16,451 nucleotides of DNA from MAG-121220-bin8 sp964433845 (GCA_964433845.1 CAYSTA010000034.1:1-16451), one strand, 5' to 3'; positions 7,154-15,101 are shown, counted from the stretch's first letter. Program-made: numbers and translations. Notes: generated from the sequence alone by a model not told the origin.

Positions 7154-8341
7154 TTATAGTTTAAAATAATCTATATAAGTTTCTAGATCTTTATCACCTC
7201 GTCCAGAACAATTAAATACTATAACATCATCTTTCAAAAAATTAATTTTATCTAAAACTGCAAATGCATGAGAAGTTTCAATAGCAGGAATAATCCCCTC
7301 CATTCTAGAAAGATTTAATCCCCATTTCATGGCATCTTTGTCATCTATTGAGATAAATTTTCCTCTACCAGATCTATATAGATTAGCATGCATTGGGCCA
7401 ATACCGGGGTAATCAAGTCCAGCAGAAATAGAGTAGGGCTCTGTTATTTGCCCATCAGGGGTTTGCATTAAAAGTGTTTTAGATCCATGTATTATTCCTT
7501 CCTTTCCTAATACCGAAGTTGCTGCACTTTCGCCTGAATTAATACCTTTTCCAGCGGCTTCAACACAAATTATTTTGACTTTTTTATTATCTAGATAAGG
7601 ATAAAAAATCCCTGCCGCGTTACTCCCTCCACCAACACAAGCTATAACATAATTAGGGTTTTCATTTCCTTCCATTTTTTTTAGTTGATTTTTAACTTCA
7701 TTTCCAATAACCGATTGAAATCTAGCGACCATATCAGGATATGGATGTGGTCCTACAACTGAACCAATAATATAATGTGTGTCAATAGGATTATTTATCC
7801 AATCTCTAATAGCTTCATTTGTTGCATCTTTTAGAGTTTTACTTCCACAAATAGCAGGTCTAACTTCAGCACCGAGCATTTTCATCCTAGCAACATTGGG
7901 AGCTTGTCTTGTTATGTCAACTTCACCCATGTATATAATACACTTAACACCCATTAAAGCACAGACAGTTGCTGTTGCAACACCATGTTGACCTGCTCCA
8001 GTTTCAGCAATTATTCTGTTTTTTCCTAATTTCTTAGCTAGTAAAATTTGGCCAATAGTATTGTTAATTTTATGGGCACCTGTATGGCATAAATCTTCTC
8101 TTTTTAAATAAATTTTAGTTTTATATTTATTAGAAAGTCTCTCTGCGAAATAAAGTGGAGTAGGCCTTCCTACATAATTTTTTAATAAATCATTAAATTC
8201 ATTTACAAAGCTTTCATCAGATGATATTTTTATATAGTTAGATTTAAGTTCTTCAATATTTGCATGCATCATTTCTGGAACAAAAGCTCCCCCAAAATCT
8301 CCGTAATAACCATTTTTATTTACATTATAAGAAATTTTCAT
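7154..8341 (-). CDS. trpB: Tryptophan synthase beta subunit
   Basis: PLP-dependent condensation of indole with L-serine to tryptophan. The 395-residue protein starts YGDFGGAFVPEMM, typical of the TrpB1 class that pairs with TrpA. HTGAHKINN carries the PLP lysine, Lys91, and AETGAGQHGVA holds the catalytic glutamate (Glu113). CVGGGSNAAG is the phosphate-binding loop of PLP, and NCSGRGDKD near the C terminus contacts the pyridine ring. All key residues are present. The ATG overlaps the trpF stop as ATGA, so the two are translationally coupled. trpA is separated from it by the sulfatase gene, which breaks the usual trpBA adjacency. Confidence 0.97.
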   Translation of the reverse strand: MKISYNVNKNGYYGDFGGAFVPEMMHANIEELKSNYIKISSDESFVNEFNDLLKNYVGRPTPLYFAERLSNKYKTKIYLKREDLCHTGAHKINNTIGQILLAKKLGKNRIIAETGAGQHGVATATVCALMGVKCIIYMGEVDITRQAPNVARMKMLGAEVRPAICGSKTLKDATNEAIRDWINNPIDTHYIIGSVVGPHPYPDMVARFQSVIGNEVKNQLKKMEGNENPNYVIACVGGGSNAAGIFYPYLDNKKVKIICVEAAGKGINSGESAATSVLGKEGIIHGSKTLLMQTPDGQITEPYSISAGLDYPGIGPMHANLYRSGRGKFISIDDKDAMKWGLNLSRMEGIIPAIETSHAFAVLDKINFLKDDVIVFNCSGRGDKDLETYIDYFKL

Positions 8342-8949
8342 TTTTTCATTTTATTAATTAGTTCCTGTACTTTTCTAATATCCTTTAATCCTGGTTTAAT
8401 TTCAAATTTACTATTGATGTCAATTCCTTTAAGGGGAATATTGTAATCAATGATTTTTTCTATCTCTTTTAAGTCATTAATCTCTATTCCTCCACTTAAA
8501 AAGAATGATTTTTTAGAAGGATAATTTTCTAATATTTTCCAATTAAATTTTACTCCACTCCCTCCATATGAATCTCCTTTTGAATCAAACAAAAAATAGT
8601 CACATACTTTTTCAAATTGACTTAGTTTTTCAAAATCAAAATCTTTACCAATATTAAATACTTTAATAACCTTGCAGTATGACTCAAATCTTTTACAGAA
8701 TTCAGGAGTTTCATCTCCATGAAGTTGAATAAAGTCTAATTTATAGTTATCAATTTTTTCATGAATTAATTCAAAACTTTGATTTACAAAAACACCTACT
8801 TTTTTTATTTCATTTGAAATATTAATTGTCTTTTTACTAAAAACCCTTTTTGATTTTGGCCAGAAGATAAATCCCATAAAATCTGGATTTAAATTACTTA
8901 TTTCAGAAATATTATTTTTAAATTTCATTCCACAAACTTTCAATTTCAT
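8338..8949 (-). CDS. trpF: Phosphoribosylanthranilate isomerase
   Basis: Converts N-(5-phosphoribosyl)anthranilate to the carboxyphenylamino-deoxyribulose phosphate. A 203-residue TIM barrel. The N terminus LKVCGM carries the general-base cysteine, Cys6. FIQLHGDE is the conserved strand, DSKGDSYGGSGVKFNW holds the general-acid aspartate, and FFLSGGI and GIDINSKFE form the phosphate site. One base separates it from trpC, and its stop overlaps the trpB start by 4 bp. trpF is a free-standing gene here and not fused to trpC as in enterics. Confidence 0.95.
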   Translation of the reverse strand: MKLKVCGMKFKNNISEISNLNPDFMGFIFWPKSKRVFSKKTINISNEIKKVGVFVNQSFELIHEKIDNYKLDFIQLHGDETPEFCKRFESYCKVIKVFNIGKDFDFEKLSQFEKVCDYFLFDSKGDSYGGSGVKFNWKILENYPSKKSFFLSGGIEINDLKEIEKIIDYNIPLKGIDINSKFEIKPGLKDIRKVQELINKMKK

Positions 8950-8950
8950 A

Positions 8951-9739
8951 TTAGTAGTTTTTTAAGTCATTAATAAAATTGAAAGCTTCCTTACCTGGAT
9001 TCTTTTCTTTCATAAAATTTTCACCCATCAAAAAACCATTAAAACCATAATTTTTAAGTTCTAGAATTTCTTTCTTATTTGAAATTCCACTTTCTGAAAT
9101 TTTAATAAATTCTTCTGGAATAAATTTTGCTAAATCTTTGCTAGTTTTAATATCAACGTCAAATGTTTTTAAATTTCTATTATTAACTCCAATAATATCT
9201 ATTGAATCTATTAAACAATTATCTAATTCATTTAAGTTATGAATTTCAACTAATACTTCCATGTCTAATTTTTTTGAACATTCGCTAAGCTTTTTTATAG
9301 TTTTTTTTTTTAAACACGATGCAATTAAAAGTATTGCATCTGCACCAATTGCTTTTGCTTCAATAATCTGGTATTCATCAATAATAAATTCTTTTCTTAA
9401 TATAGGCAGCTCGGTGTTTTTTCTAGCAATAACCATATCATCTATTGAGCCTCCAAAATATTTTTGATCAGTGAGAATAGATATCCCACTTACTCCTGCA
9501 TTTGTATATCCTTTTACAACTTTATTAACTAAACACTTTTCATTAATTACAGATTTTGATGGAGATTTTCTTTTATGTTCAGCAATAATTCCAAAATCAC
9601 TATTAGACAGTTTTTTACATAGTGAATTTGTAGATCTACTAAATCCTGGTAATTTTTCTAGTTTTGAATAAGAATTCTTTTTTTTATTTAATTCTATCTC
9701 AATTTTTTTTGTTTCTATTATTTGATCTAGAATGGTCAT
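8951..9739 (-). CDS. trpC: Indole-3-glycerol phosphate synthase
   Basis: Closes the indole ring to give indole-3-glycerol phosphate, the substrate of TrpA. 262 residues, full length for the unfused enzyme. IIAEHKRKSPSK (about 51-62) has the catalytic Glu54 and Lys56 and the SPS loop. PILRKEFIIDEYQI provides the second catalytic lysine (about Lys116). VEIHNLNELD, IGVNNRNLKTF and ISESGI are the remaining active-site and phosphate loops. The start overlaps the trpD stop by one base (TAATG). Confidence 0.96.
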   Translation of the reverse strand: MTILDQIIETKKIEIELNKKKNSYSKLEKLPGFSRSTNSLCKKLSNSDFGIIAEHKRKSPSKSVINEKCLVNKVVKGYTNAGVSGISILTDQKYFGGSIDDMVIARKNTELPILRKEFIIDEYQIIEAKAIGADAILLIASCLKKKTIKKLSECSKKLDMEVLVEIHNLNELDNCLIDSIDIIGVNNRNLKTFDVDIKTSKDLAKFIPEEFIKISESGISNKKEILELKNYGFNGFLMGENFMKEKNPGKEAFNFINDLKNY

Positions 9740-10731
9740 TATTTACTTATTTTTTTCAAGATTTTAAATGCTTCCAATGCTTTTCCAGAATTTAATGATT
9801 CTTTTGCTTTTTCTATTCCATCCTCAATACTTGTACCCTCAGCTGTAGAAATCGCAACGCCAGAATTTGCTATAGCAACGTTATTTTGGGGATTAGTACC
9901 TTTATTGTTTAGAATAGTCATAAAAATTTTGGCAGAGTCAGAAACTGATTTTCCTCCTTTTATTGATATAGGATCTAGAGCTTTTAAATTAAAATCTAAA
10001 GGCTCTAAAATTTTTTCAGATTTATTAGAAATTATTTTAACTTTTCCAGTAAGGGATATTTCATCATACCCATCCAGTGAATGAATGATAGAAAAATTTT
10101 TGTTTGATTTTTGAAACAAATATGAATATAAACGAGCTAGTTCTAGATTAAAAACTCCAACCATTTGATTCTTAGGAAATGAGGGGTTTACTATAGGACC
10201 TAACATGTTAAAAAATGTCTTTAAACCTAATTCTTTTCTAATTGGAGCTACATGTTTCATTGCTGGGTGAAATAATGGAGCATGCAAAATACATATGCCA
10301 CTTTTTTCAATACATTTTTGAAGGAAGCTTTGATCATTGGAAAATTTAATTCCCAAATTTTCTAATACATTGCTTGAACCACATGAAGAAGAAACTCCAT
10401 AATTTCCATGTTTAGCAACTTTTATTCCAGCACCTGCTGTTATGAAAGAAGATAAAGTTGATATATTAAAAGTGTCTTTATTATCTCCGCCGGTTCCACA
10501 TAAATCAATTGTATTGTAATCATTTAAATCAATAGGTATGCAAAGCTCCAATAGAGCATCTTTAAAGCCTTCAAGCTCATCTACACTTATATTTCTCATC
10601 ATAAAAACAGTTAAAAAAGAAGCTACTTGAGAATTATTATATTTCCCCTTAGAAATATTTATCAATATATTTTTAGCTTCTTCTTTTGAAAGAGTTTTAT
10701 GACTACTTAATTTATTAAGAATTTCTTTCAT
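9739..10731 (-). CDS. trpD: Anthranilate phosphoribosyltransferase
   Basis: Joins anthranilate to PRPP. 330 residues. CGTGGDNKDTFNIST at about residues 78-92 is the PRPP and magnesium loop. KHGNYGVSSSCGSSNVLE and the segment KTFFNMLGPIVNPSFP line the anthranilate channel. I chose the ATG at 10731 (MKEILNKL), which leaves 2 bp after trpG and matches the MKxILNKL start of flavobacterial homologues; an in-frame TTG at 10749 would overlap trpG by 16 bp. Confidence 0.95.
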   Translation of the reverse strand: MKEILNKLSSHKTLSKEEAKNILINISKGKYNNSQVASFLTVFMMRNISVDELEGFKDALLELCIPIDLNDYNTIDLCGTGGDNKDTFNISTLSSFITAGAGIKVAKHGNYGVSSSCGSSNVLENLGIKFSNDQSFLQKCIEKSGICILHAPLFHPAMKHVAPIRKELGLKTFFNMLGPIVNPSFPKNQMVGVFNLELARLYSYLFQKSNKNFSIIHSLDGYDEISLTGKVKIISNKSEKILEPLDFNLKALDPISIKGGKSVSDSAKIFMTILNNKGTNPQNNVAIANSGVAISTAEGTSIEDGIEKAKESLNSGKALEAFKILKKISK

Positions 10732-10733
10732 TG

Positions 10734-11294
10734 CTATATTTTTAACCAATTGTTTAAAAGTAATTTTCCTCCTTCAGTTAAAATTGATTCGGGATGAAAC
10801 TGAACTCCTCTTACATCATATAATTTGTGCTTTAATGCCATTAATTGTCCATTTTCATCATGTGCTAAAGATTCTAATTCTTTAGGAAGGGGTTCTTTAA
10901 CTATCCAAGAATGATATCTTCCAACTTTTAATGGACTGGGTAAATCTTTAAAAATAGGATCTTTCTTTGTTACTCTAATTTCAGTTGCAACTCCATGATA
11001 TACTGACTTAAGATTTATTAATTCAGCCCCAAATACTTCAGCGATAGCTTGATGCCCTAAACAAACTCCTAAAATACTTTTAGACTCAGAATAAAGGGAA
11101 ATTATTTCTTTTAAAAGACCAGCTTCATTTGGAATTCCAGGACCAGGTGAAAGAACTATTTTATCATAATCTTTAATTTTTTTTATATCAACCTCATCAT
11201 TTCTTTTAACCGTTACCTTACAGTTTAATTCTTCCAGATAATGAACTAAATTATATGTAAAAGAATCGTAATTATCAATAACTATTACTTTCAT
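10734..11294 (-). CDS. trpG: Anthranilate synthase glutamine amidotransferase subunit
   Basis: Supplies ammonia from glutamine to TrpE. The 186-residue class I glutamine amidotransferase has the start VIVIDNYDSFTYNLVHYL and the oxyanion loop SPGPGIPNEAG. The nucleophile is Cys78 in GVCLGHQAI, and the triad is completed by His167 and Glu169 in VQFHPES. HSWIV and GRYH match anthranilate synthase partners. The start is 2 bp after the trpE stop. As a single-copy-looking trp-linked gene it might also serve aminodeoxychorismate synthase, as in some bacteria; that is inference. Confidence 0.95.
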   Translation of the reverse strand: MKVIVIDNYDSFTYNLVHYLEELNCKVTVKRNDEVDIKKIKDYDKIVLSPGPGIPNEAGLLKEIISLYSESKSILGVCLGHQAIAEVFGAELINLKSVYHGVATEIRVTKKDPIFKDLPSPLKVGRYHSWIVKEPLPKELESLAHDENGQLMALKHKLYDVRGVQFHPESILTEGGKLLLNNWLKI

Positions 11295-11296
11295 AA

Positions 11297-12691
11297 TTAA
11301 ATTTTTTCAGCAATTTTGAGTGCTGTGTTTAAAGCACCGAGTTTATTATAAATTTCTTGTAACTCATTTTCTGGTTTTGATTTGGATACTATTCCCGCTC
11401 CTGCTTGAAACAAAAGTTCATAATTTTTACTTAAAAATGAACGAATTATTATTGCATGATTAAAATTTCCATCAAAATCCATAAATCCAATAGCTCCGCC
11501 ATAAAATGATCTATTACAACTTTCATACTTGTCTATTAATTGCATTGCTTTATGTTTTGGAGCACCTGATAATGTTCCAGCTGGAAAAGTGTCAGTAGCA
11601 ATTTGAAAGGTTGAAGAACCATTTTTCTTGATAGCAGTAACCTTGGAAACTAAATGAATTACATGAGAATAAAATTGAATTTCACGATCTTTTTCTACTG
11701 TTACATCACTACCATTTCTACTTAAATCATTTCTTGCTAGATCAACAAGCATAATGTGCTCACTATTTTCTTTATCATCTTTAGAAAGTTTTTCTGCTTT
11801 CTTAGAATCTTCAATATCATCTCCTGTTCTTTTAAAAGTGCCTGCAATTGGATGAATTTCAGCTTTATTGTTTTTTACTACCAGCTGAGCTTCGGGTGAA
11901 CTTCCAAAGATCTTATAACTACCATAATCAAAATAAAACAAATATGGAGATGGATTAACAGACCTAAGTGCTCTATATAGATTAAATTCATCTCCTTTGA
12001 ATTTTTGTGAAAATCTTCTGGAAAGTACAATTTGAAAGACATCCCCTCTGTAACAATGTTTTATTCCTTTTTTAACTAGATCAATGTATTGTTTGTCAGT
12101 TATATTAGAATTTAGTTTGCCAATTTTAGAAAAGGGGTAACAGGTTGTTTTACCTGAAGATAGTAGGTTTATTATTTTATCTAAGTTGCTTTTTTGATTG
12201 TAACTATGATGAAATAGTTTTGCCTCATTATTAAAAACATTTATAACAATAATATTAGAATAAAATGCATAGTAAATATCAGGAATTTCAATTCCGTCTT
12301 TTTTATTTTTTATAGAAATGTTTTCAAAGTATTTGACTGAATCATAATTCATATATCCAAAAAGACCATTATTGACAAATTTTTTTTGATTTTTTTGACA
12401 GCTAAATAATTTGCAGAAATGATCAATCTCTTTAACCACATCAATTTTTTCATTTATTTCAACACATTCTTTTTTTCCATCAGGAAACGACTTTGAAATT
12501 AAATTTCCTTTAACAGAAATATGAGCAATTGGATTAAAACAAACATAGGCATAGCTATTATCTTTAGCTCCATAATCACTGCTTTCTAATAAAAGTGTAT
12601 TTGAAAAATTATCTCTAATTTTTTGGTATATGCTAACAGGAGTCAATGTGTCTGCTAGTAGTTTTTTTTGAGATGTTAAAATTTTATACAA
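11297..12691 (-). CDS. trpE: Anthranilate synthase component I
   Basis: Makes anthranilate from chorismate with ammonia from TrpG. The N-terminal domain carries LLLESSDYGAKDNSYAYV; LLES is the feedback tryptophan-binding motif, so end-product inhibition is likely kept. The C-terminal chorismate-binding domain has FQIVLSRRF, IFGSSPEAQ, IHPIAGTFKRTG, EHIMLVDLARNDLSR, TFPAGTLSGAPK, FYGGAIGFMDFDG and QAGAGIVSKSKPENE. There is no ATG near the N terminus. I give the TTG at 12691 as start (464 residues); an ATT at 12709 is the alternative and aligns about as well. The in-frame TTG at 12733 lies inside the attenuator hairpin and cannot be the real start. First structural gene of the operon. Confidence 0.93.
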   Translation of the reverse strand: MYKILTSQKKLLADTLTPVSIYQKIRDNFSNTLLLESSDYGAKDNSYAYVCFNPIAHISVKGNLISKSFPDGKKECVEINEKIDVVKEIDHFCKLFSCQKNQKKFVNNGLFGYMNYDSVKYFENISIKNKKDGIEIPDIYYAFYSNIIVINVFNNEAKLFHHSYNQKSNLDKIINLLSSGKTTCYPFSKIGKLNSNITDKQYIDLVKKGIKHCYRGDVFQIVLSRRFSQKFKGDEFNLYRALRSVNPSPYLFYFDYGSYKIFGSSPEAQLVVKNNKAEIHPIAGTFKRTGDDIEDSKKAEKLSKDDKENSEHIMLVDLARNDLSRNGSDVTVEKDREIQFYSHVIHLVSKVTAIKKNGSSTFQIATDTFPAGTLSGAPKHKAMQLIDKYESCNRSFYGGAIGFMDFDGNFNHAIIIRSFLSKNYELLFQAGAGIVSKSKPENELQEIYNKLGALNTALKIAEKI

Positions 12692-12709
12692 TTCTTTCTT
12701 TTTTTTAAT

Positions 12710-12737
12710 AAAAAAAGGCCTGTCGCGAGACAAGCCT
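12710..12737 (-). terminator. Intrinsic terminator of the trp attenuator
   Basis: On the minus strand AGGCTTGTC (12737-12729) pairs with GACAGGCCT (12724-12716) through nine pairs, one of them G-T, around a TCGC loop. A run of seven T follows (12716-12710). This is the strongest terminator in the window. It lies between the leader peptide and trpE, where it would stop transcription when tryptophan is plentiful. Confidence 0.9.
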
Positions 12738-12788
12738 AAATATTTTATTTATTAATATAATGGTTTATCGCGAGATACAGAAGTATCT
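12723..12788 (-). promoter_or_regulatory. trp attenuator: pause hairpin and candidate antiterminator arms
   Basis: Three alternative pairings are visible. An early hairpin AGATAC-TTCT-GTATCT spans 12788-12773. The self-complementary TCGCGA at 12773-12768 (the last two sense codons of the leader peptide) can pair with the second TCGCGA at 12728-12723, which forms the loop and inner stem of the terminator. AAACC at 12766-12762 can then add pairs with GGCTT at 12736-12732, with one mismatch. A ribosome stalled at the Trp codons (12800-12792) leaves the upstream arm free, so the antiterminator can form. A ribosome at the stop codon (12767-12765) covers that arm, so the terminator forms. The pairing is my reading, not computed. 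Confidence 0.65.
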
Positions 12789-12827
12789 TGACCACCACCA
12801 ATTTTTAATATTTAAATTATTCAACAT
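12765..12827 (-). CDS. trpL: trp leader peptide with three consecutive Trp codons
   Basis: A 20-residue peptide, MLNNLNIKNWWWSRYFCISR, read from the ATG at 12827 to the TAA at 12765. Three successive TGG codons at residues 10-12 are the charged-tRNA(Trp) sensor of a ribosome-mediated attenuator. Its stop codon lies 27 bp upstream of the terminator hairpin of the attenuator, and it precedes trpE. Three adjacent tryptophans in so short a frame, next to a consensus promoter and ahead of a perfect terminator, leave little doubt. The ATG lies only 4 nt after the -7 box, so the peptide may be translated from a leaderless mRNA. Confidence 0.9.
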   Translation of the reverse strand: MLNNLNIKNWWWSRYFCISR

Positions 12828-12831
12828 GCAT

Positions 12832-12862
12832 CAAATATATAAATCATAACTCTATTTACAAA
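12832..12862 (-). promoter_or_regulatory. trp operon promoter
   Basis: The minus strand has TTTG at 12862-12859, exactly 19 nt, then TATATTTG at 12839-12832. This is a full match to the Bacteroidota -33 (TTTG) and -7 (TAnnTTTG) elements at a normal spacing. Transcription would start a few bases on, at or beside the leader peptide ATG (12827). Confidence 0.85.
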
Positions 12863-12904
12863 CTATTAAATAAATTTTAATTTTTATTAAATGATTTAGA
12901 AATT

Positions 12905-12912
12905 TATATTTG
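12905..12912 (+). promoter_or_regulatory. Putative -7 box for the rhodanese-PspC operon
   Basis: TATATTTG matches TAnnTTTG and lies 19 nt before the rhodanese ATG. No clear TTG is present at the -33 distance. It is divergent from the trp promoter, with the two -7 boxes about 65 bp apart. Confidence 0.45.
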
Positions 12913-12931
12913 AAGAATCTTAAAATTAAAA

Positions 12932-13246
12932 ATGAATCTAGATCAAAATAGTTGGACTGAATCAATTGAAAAATCAAAAAATAGTGTTGTTATAGATGTA
13001 AGAACTCCAGAAGAATATGATGAAGGTTTTATTGCTAATGCAATTAATTTAAACATATATGATTCCCAATTTTTTATTGATGAAATAAATAAATTAAATA
13101 AAAAAGATTTTATTCATCTTTACTGTAGATCTGGATCAAGAAGTTTTCAAGCTTGTGAGATTATGAAACAATTTGGGTTTGAAAATGTTTATAATTTAGA
13201 AGGAGGAATTATAGAATGGAAGGGGCAGATAATTAATAAAAAATAA
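12932..13246 (+). CDS. Single-domain rhodanese-like sulfurtransferase
   Basis: A 104-residue protein consisting of one rhodanese domain. VVIDVRTPEEYDEGFIANAINL is the CH2A-type signature, and the active-site loop is CRSGSRS with the persulfide-forming Cys65 in LYCRSGSR. The end, GFENVYNLEGGIIEWKG, is the conserved C-terminal helix region. No signal peptide, so cytosolic. It would move sulfane sulfur between thiol carriers; the partner is unknown. The next gene begins one base after its stop, so the two share an mRNA. Confidence 0.9.
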   Translation: MNLDQNSWTESIEKSKNSVVIDVRTPEEYDEGFIANAINLNIYDSQFFIDEINKLNKKDFIHLYCRSGSRSFQACEIMKQFGFENVYNLEGGIIEWKGQIINKK

Positions 13247-13247
13247 T

Positions 13248-13466
13248 ATGGTAGAATTTAGATATTTTTTGGAACGCCATGGATTTTCTGTTTGTTCTAG
13301 ACTTGCTGAATGGATGGGGATAAGAGTTAAAAATGTTAGGTTATTTTTTATATATATGAGTTTTTTTTCTTTGGGAATTAACTTTGCTATATACTTAATT
13401 TTAGCTTTTTGGTTAAAAATTAAAGACTTAATATCTAGTAAAAGATCATCAGTTTTTGATTTATAA
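13248..13466 (+). CDS. Small PspC-domain membrane protein
   Basis: A 72-residue protein starting at the ATG one base after the rhodanese stop. The pattern FLERHGFSVCSRLAEWMGIRVKNVRLFFIYMSFFSLG, followed by a hydrophobic stretch and AFWLKIKD, fits the PspC domain: an N-terminal basic amphipathic part, then one or two membrane passes at about residues 30-56. In enterics PspC senses envelope stress with PspB. The short stand-alone form in Bacteroidota has no proven role, and no other psp gene is near. Confidence 0.78.
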   Translation: MVEFRYFLERHGFSVCSRLAEWMGIRVKNVRLFFIYMSFFSLGINFAIYLILAFWLKIKDLISSKRSSVFDL

Positions 13467-13534
13467 AAAAAACATTTGAATTATTACATTTAATTCGCAT
13501 CTTGTCGTTTAATTAATCATTCCAAAATAATAAA

Positions 13535-15067
13535 ATGAAAAAAATATTTTTAAGCTTAATTTTTATATTATCCTCTTTCCTTTCTTTTTCACAGGAACAA
13601 GGTTTAGATAAAAAAATTGATGAAGCATTTGCTCCAATTTCTGATTTTTTTAGTTATTATGTTTTTTATCCAATAGCAGGTTATCCTTTTGTAATTCTTT
13701 TATTAATTGGTAGTGCTGCTTTTTTCACATTGTATTTTGGATTTCCCAATTTAAGATATTTTTTTACTTCAATTAATGTAGTTCGAGGAAATTATGACGA
13801 AATTGAAAAAGATGATTCTGGCTCAAAAGATGGAGAAGTTTCACATTTTCAAGCTTTGGCTACTGCCGTTTCTGGTACAGTTGGGAATGGAAATATAGCA
13901 GGTGTAGCATTAGCAATTGCCTTAGGAGGCCCAGGAGCAACTTTTTGGATGATTATATGTGGGCTTATCGGAATGTCATCAAAATTTGTTGAATGTACAT
14001 TAGGAGTAAAATACAGAGACATTGGGGAAGATGGAACAGTTTATGGTGGACCAATGTACTATCTTACTAAAGGTTTAAAAGAAAAAGGTTTTCAAAACCT
14101 AGGAAAAGCTGCTGCTGTTTTCTTTGCAATTTTTTGTATAGGAGGATCTTTTGGTGGAGGTAATGCAGCACAAGCAAATCAAGCAACGATTGTATTAAAA
14201 CAATTGTTAGGATTTGAAAGTACTAGTGCAGGAGCAATTATAGGTCTTGTTCTTGCTGTTCTAGTTGGTATAATAATCATTGGAGGAATTAAAAGAATTG
14301 CTTCGGTAACTGAAAAAATAGTTCCTTTTATGGCCGTCCTGTATTTAATTGCTTGCTTATATATTTTATTTATTAACTTTTCCCTAGTTGATGATGCTAT
14401 TTCCTTAATTATAAGAGAGGCTTTTAATCCTACTGCTATTGGAGTTGGAGGTTTTATTGGAGTATTAATGGTTGGATTTAAAAGAGCTGCTTTTTCAAAT
14501 GAAGCTGGTGTAGGTTCTGCTTCAATTGCTCATTCTGCAGTTAAAACAAAATATGCAGCTTCGGAAGGCTTAGTAGCTTTGTTAGAGCCATTCATTGATA
14601 CAGTTGTTATTTGTACTATGACAGCTCTAGTTATAATTATATTCAATTTTGGAGGATATTTTGAATATGGTGGTGATGGTTTAGGAGTGGTTATGATTGA
14701 TGGTGTTCCTTTTGAGGGAGCTGGAATTACTTCTCAAGCTTTTGCACAATATATTCCATTCTCAGATGTCTTTTTAACTTTAGCAGTTGTTTTATTTGCT
14801 GTTTCAACAATGATATCCTGGTCTTACTATGGATTACAATCATGGAAATACTTGTTTGGAAGAGGTCAAATTGCTGATCTTACTTACAAGGTAATTTTTT
14901 GCATGTTTGTAATTATAGGATCTGCTGCTAGTATGAATTCTATTTGGGCTTTTTCTGATGCTATGATTTTTGCAATGGTATTCCCAAATATGATAGGTTT
15001 ATTTTTCTTATTCCCTGTAGTTAAAAAAGAATTGGAGAGATATTTAAAAGCAATAAAATCAATTTAG
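13535..15067 (+). CDS. Sodium:alanine/glycine symporter of the AGCS family
   Basis: A 510-residue integral inner-membrane protein that takes up small amino acids with sodium. The AGCS signature FQALATAVSGTVGNGNIAGVA is at about residues 105-125. GGSFGGGNAAQANQ and GFKRAAFSNEAGVGSASIAHSAVKT are two further family blocks, and about ten hydrophobic segments follow. The first 20 residues (MKKIFLSLIFILSSFLSFSQ) look like a cleavable signal peptide ahead of the usual N terminus, a feature seen in Bacteroidota members. The substrate (alanine or glycine) is inferred from the family. The 68 bp upstream has no clear consensus promoter; AACATTTG at 13471-13478 is the nearest match. Confidence 0.92.
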   Translation: MKKIFLSLIFILSSFLSFSQEQGLDKKIDEAFAPISDFFSYYVFYPIAGYPFVILLLIGSAAFFTLYFGFPNLRYFFTSINVVRGNYDEIEKDDSGSKDGEVSHFQALATAVSGTVGNGNIAGVALAIALGGPGATFWMIICGLIGMSSKFVECTLGVKYRDIGEDGTVYGGPMYYLTKGLKEKGFQNLGKAAAVFFAIFCIGGSFGGGNAAQANQATIVLKQLLGFESTSAGAIIGLVLAVLVGIIIIGGIKRIASVTEKIVPFMAVLYLIACLYILFINFSLVDDAISLIIREAFNPTAIGVGGFIGVLMVGFKRAAFSNEAGVGSASIAHSAVKTKYAASEGLVALLEPFIDTVVICTMTALVIIIFNFGGYFEYGGDGLGVVMIDGVPFEGAGITSQAFAQYIPFSDVFLTLAVVLFAVSTMISWSYYGLQSWKYLFGRGQIADLTYKVIFCMFVIIGSAASMNSIWAFSDAMIFAMVFPNMIGLFFLFPVVKKELERYLKAIKSI

Positions 15068-15101
15068 AATATTATTTTAAGAGCTTTTTTATATTCAAAA
15101 A

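Noticed and set aside
7779..7991. Plus-strand reading frame inside trpB
   Set aside because: It is the complement of well-conserved trpB codons and has no family features; likewise for the plus-strand frames at 5265-5480, 6302-6490, 8264-8446, 9261-9467 and 9471-9671.
10732..10749. trpD starting at the TTG at 10749
   Set aside because: It would overlap trpG by 16 bp and add six residues absent from homologues; the ATG at 10731 fits.
12691..12733. TrpE starting at the TTG at 12733 (adding 14 residues)
   Set aside because: This codon and the next few form the stem, loop and T tract of the attenuator terminator, so they are regulatory RNA, and the extra residues have no match to the family N terminus.
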